A stretch of DNA of 64,000 nt from Anaerolineaceae bacterium (lineage in GTDB: Bacteria > Chloroflexota > Anaerolineae > Anaerolineales > Anaerolineaceae): the NCBI GenBank assembly GCA_029975475.1, contig JARKPB010000008.1, forward strand, positions 496,001 to 560,000. The letters are read 5' to 3'. The first letter of the stretch is position 1; the number at the start of each line of letters is the position of its first letter. Positions 8,784 to 17,767 of the stretch are shown here, one piece after another. The notes below the pieces were generated by a model. That model was not told the DNA's origin and searched no databases. It worked only from the letters and a program-made list of their open reading frames with translations. A program made the position numbers and the translations under genes.

Positions 8784-9689
8784 ATGCTTACCTCCCAGCG
8801 ATTAACCCTTTCTGAATTGCTCAAATTGTCCCGTCCCTGGACCTTGCTCGCGTCGCTGCTTTACTATATTCTGGGCAGCGGCGTTGGAGATTACCTGGGT
8901 GTGCGTCTCGCCTGGGAGCCGTTTCTGATTGGTCTCGGGCTGTCGCTCCTGCTGCTGCTTAGCAGTTATTACCTGGATTCTTTTTTCCGCTATAACCTGC
9001 TGGCTGCCGAAGCCCGCAAGCCGGCGGTTAAGGATGCTGCTTCCGCGAACAGCCTGATCACGCTGCTGGTAGCTCTCACCACCCTGTCTGCGGGCGCTAT
9101 CCTGTCCGTGATCGCGGTCAATCAACACCTTTTGAGCGCCGGCGGATTGGTAATCCTTGGAATCGGACTTGGGTTGGTTCTCATTTATGCGGTTCCGCCG
9201 TTCAGGGTGGCTCAGCGCGGTTTTGGCGACTTGGTTTTGTCCTTCTTAATCGTCCCGGGTCCAATCTTTTTCGCCCAATATTTTCAAAACGGGAATTTGC
9301 ACCCCCTGGGGGTGTTTCTGAGTTTTCCCTTATTGCTGTTGTACCTTGCCATGGCGCTGGCATCCGGTTTTTCCGCCTATGCCGCGGACCTGAAAAAGCA
9401 GCGCCTAACCCTGGTGATCAATCTGGGCTGGCAGAGGGCGATGAATCTGCATAACCTCTTCCTCCTGCTGGGCTATTTATCGCTGCTCGGGTTTTCTTTC
9501 TTTGGAGATATTCCCTGGTCCATCGCCTGGCGCGGAATGCTGACTTTCCCTGTGGCCGGGTATCAAATCTGGCTGATGACGCGTTTGGCGGCGGGGGAAA
9601 AACCACGCTGGAAAGCGCTCTCTCTCGCCTCGCTTGCCAGCGCGATCTTAACTGCCTACCTGGTGACCGCCGCGCTGTGGTTCATATAG
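8784..9689 (+). CDS. UbiA-like polytopic membrane protein with degenerate motifs
   Basis: 301 aa with about eight to nine hydrophobic segments. YAVPPFRVAQRGFGD near residue 135 is the typical UbiA prenyltransferase cytoplasmic loop. However, the first Asp-rich motif (NxxxDxxxD in the family) reads SYYLDSFFR, and the second reads AYAADLKKQRLTL, so most Mg-diphosphate-binding Asp residues are missing. It may bind rather than transfer a prenyl group, or be a diverged paralogue. No Shine-Dalgarno is visible. The next gene starts 3 nt after the stop. Confidence 0.7.
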   Translation: MLTSQRLTLSELLKLSRPWTLLASLLYYILGSGVGDYLGVRLAWEPFLIGLGLSLLLLLSSYYLDSFFRYNLLAAEARKPAVKDAASANSLITLLVALTTLSAGAILSVIAVNQHLLSAGGLVILGIGLGLVLIYAVPPFRVAQRGFGDLVLSFLIVPGPIFFAQYFQNGNLHPLGVFLSFPLLLLYLAMALASGFSAYAADLKKQRLTLVINLGWQRAMNLHNLFLLLGYLSLLGFSFFGDIPWSIAWRGMLTFPVAGYQIWLMTRLAAGEKPRWKALSLASLASAILTAYLVTAALWFI

Positions 9690-9692
9690 AAT

Positions 9693-10934
9693 ATGCCTGA
9701 GTTTCTCAACCTTTTACCGCCCGATCAGGCAAGAGAAAAATGGTTCTCGGCGATTCCGGGGTTTCAGCCCGGGATTGAGACTGTGGGACTGTCTGATTCA
9801 TTCGGAAGAATCCTGGCTGAAGACATTTTTGCCGCGCAACCGCTGCCGGCTTTTCCGCGCGCGACCGTTGACGGCTACGCCGTCCGTGCCGCGGATACTT
9901 TTGGGGCAAGCGATGTGGTCCCCGCCTATTTTCGCCTGGTCGGAGAAATTCCGATGGGCGTTCCTGCGAACCTGAAATTAGAAATCGGTGAAGCGGCCGC
10001 GATTCACACCGGGGGGATGCTGCCTGAGGGTGCTGACGGGGTGGTGATGCTCGAATTTACCCAGCGGGTAAGCGAGGACGAAATTGAAGTTACCAGAGCG
10101 ATCGCTCCAAATGAAAACGTGTTGTTAACAGGCGAAGATGTTCAACCTGGCGATAAAATTCTGGAGGCTGGCACCAACCTGGGGGCAGCGGAAATGGGCG
10201 GGCTGGCTGCGCTTGGTTTTACCCGCGTAAAGGTGTGCCGCAAACTGCGCGTAGGCATAATCTCAAGCGGTGATGAGATTATTCCCGCTGACGCGAATCC
10301 GCTCCCGGGTCAGGTACGCGATGTCAACACATATTCCTTATCCGGGTTAATTAAGCGCTGGAACGCGGAACCAATTTCCTATGGGATTGTCAAAGATCAG
10401 CCCGAAGATCTTAAAGAACGATTGCTTTTGAGTCTGAGCGAATGCGACCTGGTCATCATCACCGCCGGTTCTTCCGCTTCAACCCGGGATCACACCGCTG
10501 CGGTGATTGATCAAATGGGCAGTCCCGGGGTCCTGGTCCACGGGGTGAATGTCAGGCCCGGAAAGCCCACCATTCTTGCGGTCTGCGGGAAGAAACCGGT
10601 GGTGGGTTTGCCGGGCAATCCAGTCAGCGCGTTGGTAATCGCCCGGCTCTTTATTCATCCTTTGCTGGAAAGATTGTCCGGGGAAAAAGCAAACTGTCGA
10701 CTGCCCGTTGGTAAGGCTCGTCTGACGGTCAACCTGATTTCGCAGGCAGGAAGGGAAGACTGGACTCCGGTAAAAATAATCAAGGGATCGGATGGATTTC
10801 ACGCCGATCCGGTATTTTACAAAAGTAACCTTATCTTTTCGCTGGTTCAGGCGGATGGATTGGTTCGTATCGCCCCTGAGGTTACCGGTTTGGAACCAGG
10901 AACTGAAGTAGAAGTGTGGCCCATTGAAGGATAA
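9693..10934 (+). CDS. moeA: Molybdopterin molybdenumtransferase MoeA
   Basis: 413 aa, full length for MoeA, which inserts molybdate into adenylylated molybdopterin. The domain order is typical: N-terminal domain with FPRATVDGYAVRA, AAAIHTGGMLPEGADGVVMLE and GEDVQPGD; the MoCF-binding domain with VGIISSGDEII, DVNTY, TAGSSAS and VVGLPGNPVSALV; and a C-terminal beta domain. It is the first of two MoeA-type genes within 2 kb. It lies 3 nt after the UbiA-like gene and 3 nt before the deacetylase gene, so it is probably part of a long operon. Confidence 0.93.
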   Translation: MPEFLNLLPPDQAREKWFSAIPGFQPGIETVGLSDSFGRILAEDIFAAQPLPAFPRATVDGYAVRAADTFGASDVVPAYFRLVGEIPMGVPANLKLEIGEAAAIHTGGMLPEGADGVVMLEFTQRVSEDEIEVTRAIAPNENVLLTGEDVQPGDKILEAGTNLGAAEMGGLAALGFTRVKVCRKLRVGIISSGDEIIPADANPLPGQVRDVNTYSLSGLIKRWNAEPISYGIVKDQPEDLKERLLLSLSECDLVIITAGSSASTRDHTAAVIDQMGSPGVLVHGVNVRPGKPTILAVCGKKPVVGLPGNPVSALVIARLFIHPLLERLSGEKANCRLPVGKARLTVNLISQAGREDWTPVKIIKGSDGFHADPVFYKSNLIFSLVQADGLVRIAPEVTGLEPGTEVEVWPIEG

Positions 10935-10937
10935 ACC

Positions 10938-11846
10938 ATGAAGCGTAGTTGGATTGTAATCTTACTGGTAGCGGCATTCGGCATGATATTAACCGCCTGC
11001 GCGTCTGGCACCGCCGGTGCTCAGGCGGTGGATGAGGTACCCACTCTGGTTGCGCAGACTTTAACCGCCGTTTCGATTGAAGCCCTGCAGCATCCAAGCC
11101 CGACTCCGACGCTGACCGCGACTCCGGCCCCTACGGCGACGCCTACCCCTGAGCCTACCCCTACCTGGGCATATAACCCGTCCGGGAAGGTGGTCGCGCC
11201 GATATTGCTTTATCACCACATTGCCGAAACCGAGGTGCCGAACCGTTATTACGTCTCGCCCGCGCAATTTGAAGCCCAAATGCAGTGGCTGTTCGATCAC
11301 GGCTACACGGCCATCCCGATCTCTTTACTGGTGGAAGCCCTTACCAAAGGCGCGGAATTGCCGGCCCGGCCGGTCGTGATCACGTTTGATGACGGCGATC
11401 TGGATGTGTACACCAACGCGTTTCCAATCATGCAGCGTTTTGGCCAGGTCGGGGTTTTTTATCTGGTCGCAGCCTGGAAAGATGCCAAAACGGTGGTGCC
11501 TGTCGAGAACATCCAGGAGATGGTGGCGGCAGGATGGGAAATTGGCAGCCACAGCATGACGCACCTGGATCTGACAAAAAACCATTCTGAACTTTCCCGT
11601 GAAATCGCGGATTCGCGCAAACTTCTAAAAGATACCTTTCAAGTGCCGGTGAACACGTTTGCCTACCCCTTTGGGATGATTGACCCGCCTTCGGCCAGTA
11701 AAGTGATCCAGGCGGGCTATCTGGCCGGGATGGGGCTGGGGGTGTCTTATACCCACACCCTCTATGACCTGTATTACCTAAACCGCCTGGAAGTGCGCAG
11801 TGATTACACCCTGGAGCAGTTTATCGCCTTACTGCCCTGGAAATAG
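10938..11846 (+). CDS. Lipoprotein polysaccharide deacetylase (NodB domain)
   Basis: 302 aa. A signal peptide with lipobox LTAC (Cys21) predicts a lipid-anchored exported protein. A PTPTLTATPAPTATPTPEPTPT linker-type stretch (about 53-75) precedes a NodB homology domain with VITFDDGDLD (catalytic and metal Asp), GSHSMTHLDL (metal His pair) and FAYPFGMID. The probable role is deacetylation of a cell-wall or exopolysaccharide N-acetyl sugar. It lies between two moeA-type genes with no obvious functional link to them. Confidence 0.87.
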   Translation: MKRSWIVILLVAAFGMILTACASGTAGAQAVDEVPTLVAQTLTAVSIEALQHPSPTPTLTATPAPTATPTPEPTPTWAYNPSGKVVAPILLYHHIAETEVPNRYYVSPAQFEAQMQWLFDHGYTAIPISLLVEALTKGAELPARPVVITFDDGDLDVYTNAFPIMQRFGQVGVFYLVAAWKDAKTVVPVENIQEMVAAGWEIGSHSMTHLDLTKNHSELSREIADSRKLLKDTFQVPVNTFAYPFGMIDPPSASKVIQAGYLAGMGLGVSYTHTLYDLYYLNRLEVRSDYTLEQFIALLPWK

Positions 11847-11854
11847 AGGCAAGA

Positions 11855-13825
11855 ATGGGCGTCTACCTGCATGATATCCCTCTCGATCAAGCGTTAACCG
11901 TACTGCGGGAAAATCTCGCGCGCCTGGGGCTCCCCGGCCGGCTGGGAGAAGAAATTCTCCCGCTGGGGCCAGAGCTTGCCGGAAGGGTGACCGCGCGCCC
12001 GATTTTCGCGCGCATTTCAGCGCCGCATTATCATGCTTCCGCGATGGATGGTTTCGCGGTGAATGCGAAAGATACAGAAGGCGCGCTGCCCTCCCGGCCG
12101 GTGATCCTAAAAGTTGGCGATGGTGTCAGGTATGTAGATACCGGGGATCCGCTCCCAGACGAGGCGAACGCCGTTATCCCGATCGAAATGGTGGAGAGCC
12201 TGGACAGCAGCCATCAGGCGGCTCAAAATCCCCGCGCGCCAGACTGGATCCGCATACGATCGGCGGCCGTTCCCTGGCAGCATGTTCGACCGATGGGTGA
12301 GGACATGGTCGCCACACAGCTGGTATTGCCGGCGGGCCATCCATTACGGCCGGTTGATCTTGGCGCGCTGGCAGCGGCTGGCTGTTTTGAAATCCCGGTG
12401 GCTCGGAAACCTGTTGTGTTTGTGATCCCGACTGGCAGCGAATTAATTCCTGTTGGACAGGTGCCGCGAAGAGGGGATATCATCGAGTTTAATTCTATCG
12501 TCCTGGCTGCACAGCTGGAACAATGGGGCGCTGTCGCGCACCGCTCTAAAATCATCCCGGATGATTTTCACAAAATCCAGGCGGCTGTCAGGGAAGCTGC
12601 AGCTCAGGCTGACCTGATCCTCGTTAATGCCGGCTCTTCAGCGGGGTCTGAGGATTTTACCGCCGGAGTTGTCGCTTCGCTCGGGGAGCTATGGGTGCAC
12701 GGGGTTGCCTGCCGGCCCGGGCACCCGGTGATACTTGGCGCGGTAAAAAAAGACGGCGCAGACCATTTAACCACTCCGGTGATTGGAGTCCCCGGGTATC
12801 CGGTGTCTGCGGTCCTTACCGCTGAAATTTTTATTCAACCATTGCTGCGGCGCTGGATTGGATTGCCAGCCTCGCGCGGGGAAGAAGTCGAAGCCAGCAT
12901 TACCAGGAAAATTGTGTCGCCCGGCGGCGACGATGATTACATGCGGGTGGTTGTGGGGAAGGTTGGCGGGAAAACCCTGGCTGCCCCGATTGCCCGCGGG
13001 GCCGGGGTGATCTCCTCGCTGGTAAAAGCTGATGGGATTGTGATCATTCCCTCTGGCTGTCAGGGGCTGGAAGCTGGCGCTTCGGTGAGGGTCAGGTTAT
13101 ACACGCCGCTGCGCGAGCTGGAAAACACGCTCCTGGCGATTGGCTCCCATGATATGACTCTCGATCTCCTCGCAGCCAGATTGAATGAAAAAGGCGTGCG
13201 GTTTACCTCGGCGAACGCTGGCAGCCAGGGCGGCTTGATCGCCCTCCGCCGGGGCGAAGCTCACCTGGCCGGCACCCATCTGCTCGATCCGGAAAGCGGC
13301 GTATACAATCTCGCGGCCGTCGGCCGATATATCCCGGATCGAAAAATCAGCCTGATCCACTGGGCTGACCGCACGCAGGGATTAATCGTTCCGAAAGGAA
13401 ATCCGAAAAAATTGACTTCGTTAGCCAATCTGGCTGACGAAGGAATCCGATTTATAAACCGCCAGCGCGGTTCTGGGACGAGGATTTTGCTGGATTACCA
13501 CCTGTCCCGCCTTGGTATAGCGCCTGACTTAATATTGGGCTACGACCAGGAGGAATACACACACCTGGCGGTGGCAGCGGCGGTCTCCTCTGGGCGGGCT
13601 GACTGCGGGCTTGGGGTCGCTGCGGCGGCTTATGCTTTAGGCCTGGATTTTGTCCCGCTGTTTCAGGAGGAATATGATCTTGCGATTCCGAATGATTTTC
13701 TTACCCTCCCGTTGCTGCAACCGCTGCTGGATCTTATGAATGATGCTGGTTTTCAAGACGAAGTGCGAAATCAACCGGGGTATGATCCTACAAGGATGGG
13801 AACACTCATCGCGGAATTGGGGTAA
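11855..13825 (+). CDS. MoeA fused to a PBP-like (LysR substrate-binding-type) domain
   Basis: 656 aa. Residues 1 to about 410 are a complete MoeA (HASAMDGFAV, DTGDPLPDEANAVIP, VFVIPTGSELIPVG, EFNS, NAGSSAGSEDF, VIGVPGYPVSA). Residues about 425-650 are a periplasmic-binding-protein-like domain (IGSHDMTLDLLA, GSQGGLIALRRGEAHLAGTHLLD, FINRQRGSGTRILLD, GRADCGLGVAAAA). This fusion is known in archaea and some bacteria, and the binding domain is thought to sense or deliver molybdate/tungstate or a related ligand. Having both this and a plain MoeA suggests separate Mo and W insertion, which is inferred. Starts with ATG after GAGGCAAG. Confidence 0.9.
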   Translation: MGVYLHDIPLDQALTVLRENLARLGLPGRLGEEILPLGPELAGRVTARPIFARISAPHYHASAMDGFAVNAKDTEGALPSRPVILKVGDGVRYVDTGDPLPDEANAVIPIEMVESLDSSHQAAQNPRAPDWIRIRSAAVPWQHVRPMGEDMVATQLVLPAGHPLRPVDLGALAAAGCFEIPVARKPVVFVIPTGSELIPVGQVPRRGDIIEFNSIVLAAQLEQWGAVAHRSKIIPDDFHKIQAAVREAAAQADLILVNAGSSAGSEDFTAGVVASLGELWVHGVACRPGHPVILGAVKKDGADHLTTPVIGVPGYPVSAVLTAEIFIQPLLRRWIGLPASRGEEVEASITRKIVSPGGDDDYMRVVVGKVGGKTLAAPIARGAGVISSLVKADGIVIIPSGCQGLEAGASVRVRLYTPLRELENTLLAIGSHDMTLDLLAARLNEKGVRFTSANAGSQGGLIALRRGEAHLAGTHLLDPESGVYNLAAVGRYIPDRKISLIHWADRTQGLIVPKGNPKKLTSLANLADEGIRFINRQRGSGTRILLDYHLSRLGIAPDLILGYDQEEYTHLAVAAAVSSGRADCGLGVAAAAYALGLDFVPLFQEEYDLAIPNDFLTLPLLQPLLDLMNDAGFQDEVRNQPGYDPTRMGTLIAELG

Positions 13826-13828
13826 TTT

Positions 13829-14194
13829 ATGCCCCTGGCGTTATCCGTTGGGGATAACCGCGCGATGTCTGACAGCCTGATGAGGATGCTGCGGCGGCTT
13901 GATCTTTAAGGCAACCGAACGTTGACAACTCGGGCTGCTCTTGCTTCCCTTAAAGGGGGCATCCCGGATGTTGACTTCGCGGATATTCTATTGCCCAGCT
14001 TGGACGTATTCACAGCCCATGGATCTATCCGCCGCGATCCGGGGTTGGAAGCTGCCCCGGTCATCCCTGTGACCTCACCGGAACAGGTAAAGATTGCTCA
14101 GGGCACAAAAGGCGGCGGAACAGCTGCCGTGGTGATGAAACCTGCTACACTGAAAGCCATCGGGCTTGCAATTCGCAGCGTCGGGCTACTATAA
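13829..14194 (+). pseudogene. Decayed stand-alone response-regulator receiver domain
   Basis: Read in one frame from the ATG at 13829, a TAA at 13907-13909 interrupts what otherwise looks like a roughly 120-residue CheY-like receiver. Before the stop: LSVGDNRAMSDSLMRMLRRL (helix 1 after a degraded acidic pair). After it: RAALASLKGGIPDVDFADILLP (phospho-acceptor Asp in ADILLP), then SIRRDPGLEAAPVIPVTSPE with the conserved Thr, EQVKIAQG, and VVMKPATLKAIG with the conserved Lys-Pro. The order and spacing match a receiver. This explains the otherwise geneless 388-nt stretch between the MoeA fusion and bcp. Confidence 0.7.
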
Positions 14195-14195
14195 T
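14166..14195 (+). promoter_or_regulatory. Sigma70-type promoter of bcp
   Basis: TTGCAA, 18-nt spacer, TATAAT. It lies 18 nt before the ATG at 14214, with GGAGGT in between, and overlaps the end of the decayed receiver gene. Confidence 0.6.
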
Positions 14196-14213
14196 CAGAT
14201 CTGGAGGTGCAAT

Positions 14214-14672
14214 ATGCCAATCGAAAGTGGAAAAAAGGCTCCTGAATTTGAGCTGCAGGATGAAAACGGGGAAGTCCGCAGGTTGTCCGATTATCTTGGC
14301 AAACCGGTGGTTTTATATTTTTATCCAAAAGATGACACACCTGGTTGCACGACCGAGGCCTGTTCTTTCCGGGACGGCTACGGGGAGTATCAGCGAAACG
14401 GCATGGTCATCCTCGGGATCAGCCCGGATTCACCAAAATCCCATAAAAAATTTAAAGAAAAGTATGCCCTGCCGTTTACCCTGCTGGCTGATACAGATCA
14501 TCAGGTTTGTGAAGCCTATCAGGTCTGGGGAAGGAAGAAGTTTATGGGGCGCGAGTATGACGGGGTTTTTCGGACGACATTTGTGATTGATAAAGAAGGG
14601 ATGATTCGGAAAGTTTTCGAGAATGTAAAACCCGAAGGGCACGCGCAAGAAGTATTATCAGCGCTGGCATAA
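14214..14672 (+). CDS. bcp: Thioredoxin-dependent thiol peroxidase (peroxiredoxin Bcp/PrxQ)
   Basis: 152-aa PrxQ/Bcp peroxiredoxin reducing hydrogen and organic peroxides with thioredoxin. YFYPKDDTPGCTTEACSFRD holds the peroxidatic Cys45 and the resolving Cys50 five residues later, typical of PrxQ. The start at 14214 has GGAGGT upstream; an earlier in-frame ATG at 14166 would lie in the promoter. It has its own promoter and terminator, so it is probably monocistronic. Confidence 0.95.
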   Translation: MPIESGKKAPEFELQDENGEVRRLSDYLGKPVVLYFYPKDDTPGCTTEACSFRDGYGEYQRNGMVILGISPDSPKSHKKFKEKYALPFTLLADTDHQVCEAYQVWGRKKFMGREYDGVFRTTFVIDKEGMIRKVFENVKPEGHAQEVLSALA

Positions 14673-14690
14673 AAGAGAGCAGCGCATGAA

Positions 14691-14727
14691 AAACACCAGC
14701 AGCGTCTGTGGCTGCTGGTGTTTTTTT
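14691..14727 (+). terminator. Rho-independent terminator after bcp
   Basis: A 13-bp stem (arms 14691-14703 and 14711-14723) with a 7-nt loop and a run of seven T. It could also serve the convergent permease gene. Confidence 0.85.
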
Positions 14728-14744
14728 CCTTGGGGACCTCGCGG

Positions 14745-16319
14745 TCACTCTACCGGCGCTTCCAGTTGATAGGGGTCAACATCCGGGACACCTTTTTTCA
14801 CCCACCTGCGAATCGGGAAGTACAGCGCGGCCCCGACTGCCATGGCTGCCAGCGCGTAGGTGATTGAGGTCATCCCTTCTTCTGCCACCTGACTGACGAT
14901 AGCGAGGGTAATGATCGAGGCGGGCAGGATGGTGATCACCACCAGACCGATCCAACCGCCAGGAACTTTCTTGCGCGGCAGATCTGGCCGTTTAAAGCGC
15001 AGAACCCAGAGTGCCAGAAATTCCGCCATCAATACCAGCATGTTCAGAAAAACATCCACAACGACGAGGAACTGGAAGGCTTGCAGGGAGAAAATCGAGA
15101 AGATCACCCCGCAAAAGAGAATCGCCACCCAGGGGGTCCCGTACTTGGGATGAACCTTTACCAAAAAACGCGGCATCATGCCGTCTTCCGCCATGGCAAA
15201 CGGAACCCGGGTACCGCCTAACCCGTTGCCGATAAACAGGCCGATCATGGAAAGGATGGCCGCCAGCGAGACCGATATGCCCAGGAATTTCGCCAGCGGG
15301 CTTCCCTCTCCGGTAGCCCTTGAGCCGACAGCGTAGGCTATATCCGGGAACTGCCATCCATAAGGAGAAGCGGGGTTTAATCCCCAGGCGGTCAACTGTT
15401 CTTCGGATATGCCGTATTCCGCCATAGTCGCGCCAATGCCCAGGCCTTCTTCTGGTTCTTCCTGGCCCCACAGGAGGTAGCGGCCGTCATCACCAGCGCC
15501 CCCGTACATCCCGGAAATCATAGGCAGGCCGTAGGTCAGAATGGCGGCAATTAAAACCAGCGCCATTGCCAGCGGGTAGGTTCGCTTTGGATTGACGATC
15601 TCATCGCCGGCCGCGGTCGGCAGTTCCCATCCCATAAAATTCCACATCACCACAAACAGGCCGGTGCTGAAGGCGGCGAACAGCGAATTGGCGCTCACGG
15701 GCTCGGCGTTGGGCAGCAGCGGGAGGGCGGCGGTGGTCCCAGAAGCGATCCAGTTGTAAATACCCACGCCAGAAAGGATCACCATCGGTATGATCATGAC
15801 GACTCCCAGCCAGTTGGCGGTTAAACCGGCCAGACGGGCGCCGCGCACATTCAATGCAGATATACTCCAAATTAATACGAGCGCTACCAGCCACTGCACC
15901 ATCCAGACCGGAATTTCGAGGCCGCCAATCACAGCGCCTTCCCTCAGGGCGGGGATAAAAAATCCGAGGTAATAAGCCGCCAGGACTGGATAAATCGAGA
16001 CGTCCACCCAGGCAACGACCCAGTTCATCCATCCAGCCATAAATCCGGCAAAAGGACCGAAAGCCTGTTTGACCCAGTGATAGTAGCCGCCTTCGACTGG
16101 CATCATCGAGGTCATTTCACGAACCATGAGCATATTGGGAATGCTGAAAACCAGAGGTGTTACCACCAGTAGGATGATGGCCATGCCGGGACCGGAATAT
16201 CCAACCAGCGGCTCAATGCCAAATGACCCGCCGCATACCGTGAAGTAAATCAGGCCGAAAAGCGGCAGCAAGGTTAACTCTCGCTTCAGTTTCCCGGTCT
16301 CACTCTTAATATCTGCCAT
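14745..16319 (-). CDS. APC-superfamily amino-acid permease
   Basis: 524 aa with about 12-14 predicted TM helices. GGSFGIEPLVGYSGPG in helix 1 and MVREMTSMMPVEGGYYHWVKQAFGPFAGF are typical of APC transporters. An inserted loop of about 80 residues (GDDGRYLLWGQ to GEGSPLAKF) interrupts the middle, which is longer than usual. The start at 16319 follows AGGAGGCAGGA; the in-frame start 13 codons earlier lacks a site. It lies 51 nt downstream of the saccharopine-dehydrogenase-like gene, so it may import the substrate of that enzyme. The substrate is unknown. Confidence 0.85.
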   Translation of the reverse strand: MADIKSETGKLKRELTLLPLFGLIYFTVCGGSFGIEPLVGYSGPGMAIILLVVTPLVFSIPNMLMVREMTSMMPVEGGYYHWVKQAFGPFAGFMAGWMNWVVAWVDVSIYPVLAAYYLGFFIPALREGAVIGGLEIPVWMVQWLVALVLIWSISALNVRGARLAGLTANWLGVVMIIPMVILSGVGIYNWIASGTTAALPLLPNAEPVSANSLFAAFSTGLFVVMWNFMGWELPTAAGDEIVNPKRTYPLAMALVLIAAILTYGLPMISGMYGGAGDDGRYLLWGQEEPEEGLGIGATMAEYGISEEQLTAWGLNPASPYGWQFPDIAYAVGSRATGEGSPLAKFLGISVSLAAILSMIGLFIGNGLGGTRVPFAMAEDGMMPRFLVKVHPKYGTPWVAILFCGVIFSIFSLQAFQFLVVVDVFLNMLVLMAEFLALWVLRFKRPDLPRKKVPGGWIGLVVITILPASIITLAIVSQVAEEGMTSITYALAAMAVGAALYFPIRRWVKKGVPDVDPYQLEAPVE

Positions 16320-16370
16320 TCCTGCCTCCTGAGTTTTACGAACATGCGAAGACGGCATTTTACCAGAAAA

Positions 16371-17579
16371 TCAAACGATTTCTTTCATTCCCCAGGGAAA
16401 TCCATAATCAGCCATCCGGTCCATGAATGGGATCGGATCAAACGCCTCTGGGCCCAAGACCCCGGCGCCTTTCCATTTTCCGGTTGCCAGCAATTCAAAG
16501 CCGATGACGGGATTAAACCCGGTCTGGGCTACGACTGCCTGGACGCCGAATTTTTGCATGCATTCAGCGTTATCAGCGACCTGATACAGATATACCTGCC
16601 TCTGCTTGCCGTCCTTCAGCCCTTTTACCCAGGTACCGGCGGATGTTTTTCCGGACATCAGGGGACCCAGGTGAGCAGGATCCGGCAGGCAGGCGGCGAC
16701 GACATCGCGCGGAGCCACCTGAACGCCTTTTACCTGAATGGGTTCTTTGTTATCCAGCCCGAGTATCTTTAATGTTTTCAGCACATTGATGAACTGGTCA
16801 CCCAGGCCGTATTTGAAGGTGACCCGCTTGCATTTTACCCAGCGCGGAATGAGCAGCACCTCTTCGTGTTCAACATTGACGCATTCCACCGGCCCAATCC
16901 CTTCCGGGAATTCAAACACTTCAGGCTCGGAAAATGGCGCGGTTGTGTACCAGCCTTTATCCTTTTCCCAGATAACCGGGGGATTGAGGCATTCTTCGAT
17001 GGTCGTCCAGATGCTGAAGTTCGGGGCGAATTCATACCCTTTCACTTCCAGATTGGCGCCGTCCCGGATCCCAATTTCTTCGATTTCATCAAATAGATGA
17101 TCCTGCGCGTAACGGGCAAACACATCCGCCATACCGGGTTCGACACCCAGACCAACCAGCGCCAGGATGCCTTTTTTCACCCAGTCATCGTGACGCGCGA
17201 ATTGTTCATCACCCAGTTTGACCCCCGGCTGATGAAACGGGTCTGTGGGATGAGGGGTGGAAAGCGACATGGCCATATCCATGTAATTGACCCCGACCGA
17301 ATATGCCGCATTAAAAATTGGCATGTTGTAAACCGGGTCGCAGGAATTCATGATCAAATCAACCTTGTGCTTTCTGGCCAGTTCTTCAATCAGTTCCTGC
17401 TTGCCGGCGTCAACCCATTCCACAGGAAATTTTTCCCTGTCTTTCAGTCGGGCTTGAACTTCCTCTGCCCGACTTTTGTTGTAATCTGCCAGCACCATTT
17501 TTTCCAGCCAGGGACGATTTGCGGACAGGACAGCGATTGCCTCCCCTACGCCTCCAACGCCGACTAATAGAATTTTCAT
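16371..17579 (-). CDS. Saccharopine dehydrogenase-family protein
   Basis: 402 aa. An N-terminal Rossmann fold (MKILLVGVGGVGEAIA) is followed by LIMNSCDPVYNMPIFNAA and GVNYMDMAMS, and by a C-terminal saccharopine dehydrogenase domain (GVEPGMADVFARYA, DGANLEVKGYEFAPNFS). It resembles Lys9/carboxynorspermidine-dehydrogenase-like enzymes that make or split secondary amines between an amino acid and an oxo-acid. The exact substrate is not decidable here. GAGGAG lies 5 nt before the ATG. It is first in a two-gene operon with the permease. Confidence 0.82.
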   Translation of the reverse strand: MKILLVGVGGVGEAIAVLSANRPWLEKMVLADYNKSRAEEVQARLKDREKFPVEWVDAGKQELIEELARKHKVDLIMNSCDPVYNMPIFNAAYSVGVNYMDMAMSLSTPHPTDPFHQPGVKLGDEQFARHDDWVKKGILALVGLGVEPGMADVFARYAQDHLFDEIEEIGIRDGANLEVKGYEFAPNFSIWTTIEECLNPPVIWEKDKGWYTTAPFSEPEVFEFPEGIGPVECVNVEHEEVLLIPRWVKCKRVTFKYGLGDQFINVLKTLKILGLDNKEPIQVKGVQVAPRDVVAACLPDPAHLGPLMSGKTSAGTWVKGLKDGKQRQVYLYQVADNAECMQKFGVQAVVAQTGFNPVIGFELLATGKWKGAGVLGPEAFDPIPFMDRMADYGFPWGMKEIV

Positions 17580-17707
17580 AAGCTCCTCGTTTGGTAGATG
17601 GATTATCTGGTTCTTCGCCAGCCTCGACCGATTGAGAATTATCCCGCGATCCGTTTTTACACATCCTACCAGTAATCAACGAAGGATTTTCCGCTGGAGT
17701 TAGTAAA

Positions 17708-17735
17708 ATTATAGAAAAATTAATATATCGGGCAA
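17708..17735 (-). promoter_or_regulatory. Candidate promoter of the saccharopine dehydrogenase/permease operon
   Basis: On the minus strand TTGCCC, 16-nt spacer, TATAAT in an AT-rich stretch, giving a leader of about 120 nt before the ATG at 17579. No clear structure was seen in the leader. Confidence 0.5.
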
Positions 17736-17767
17736 GTAAAACAGCGGGTGAATTATTGGAGATTCCG

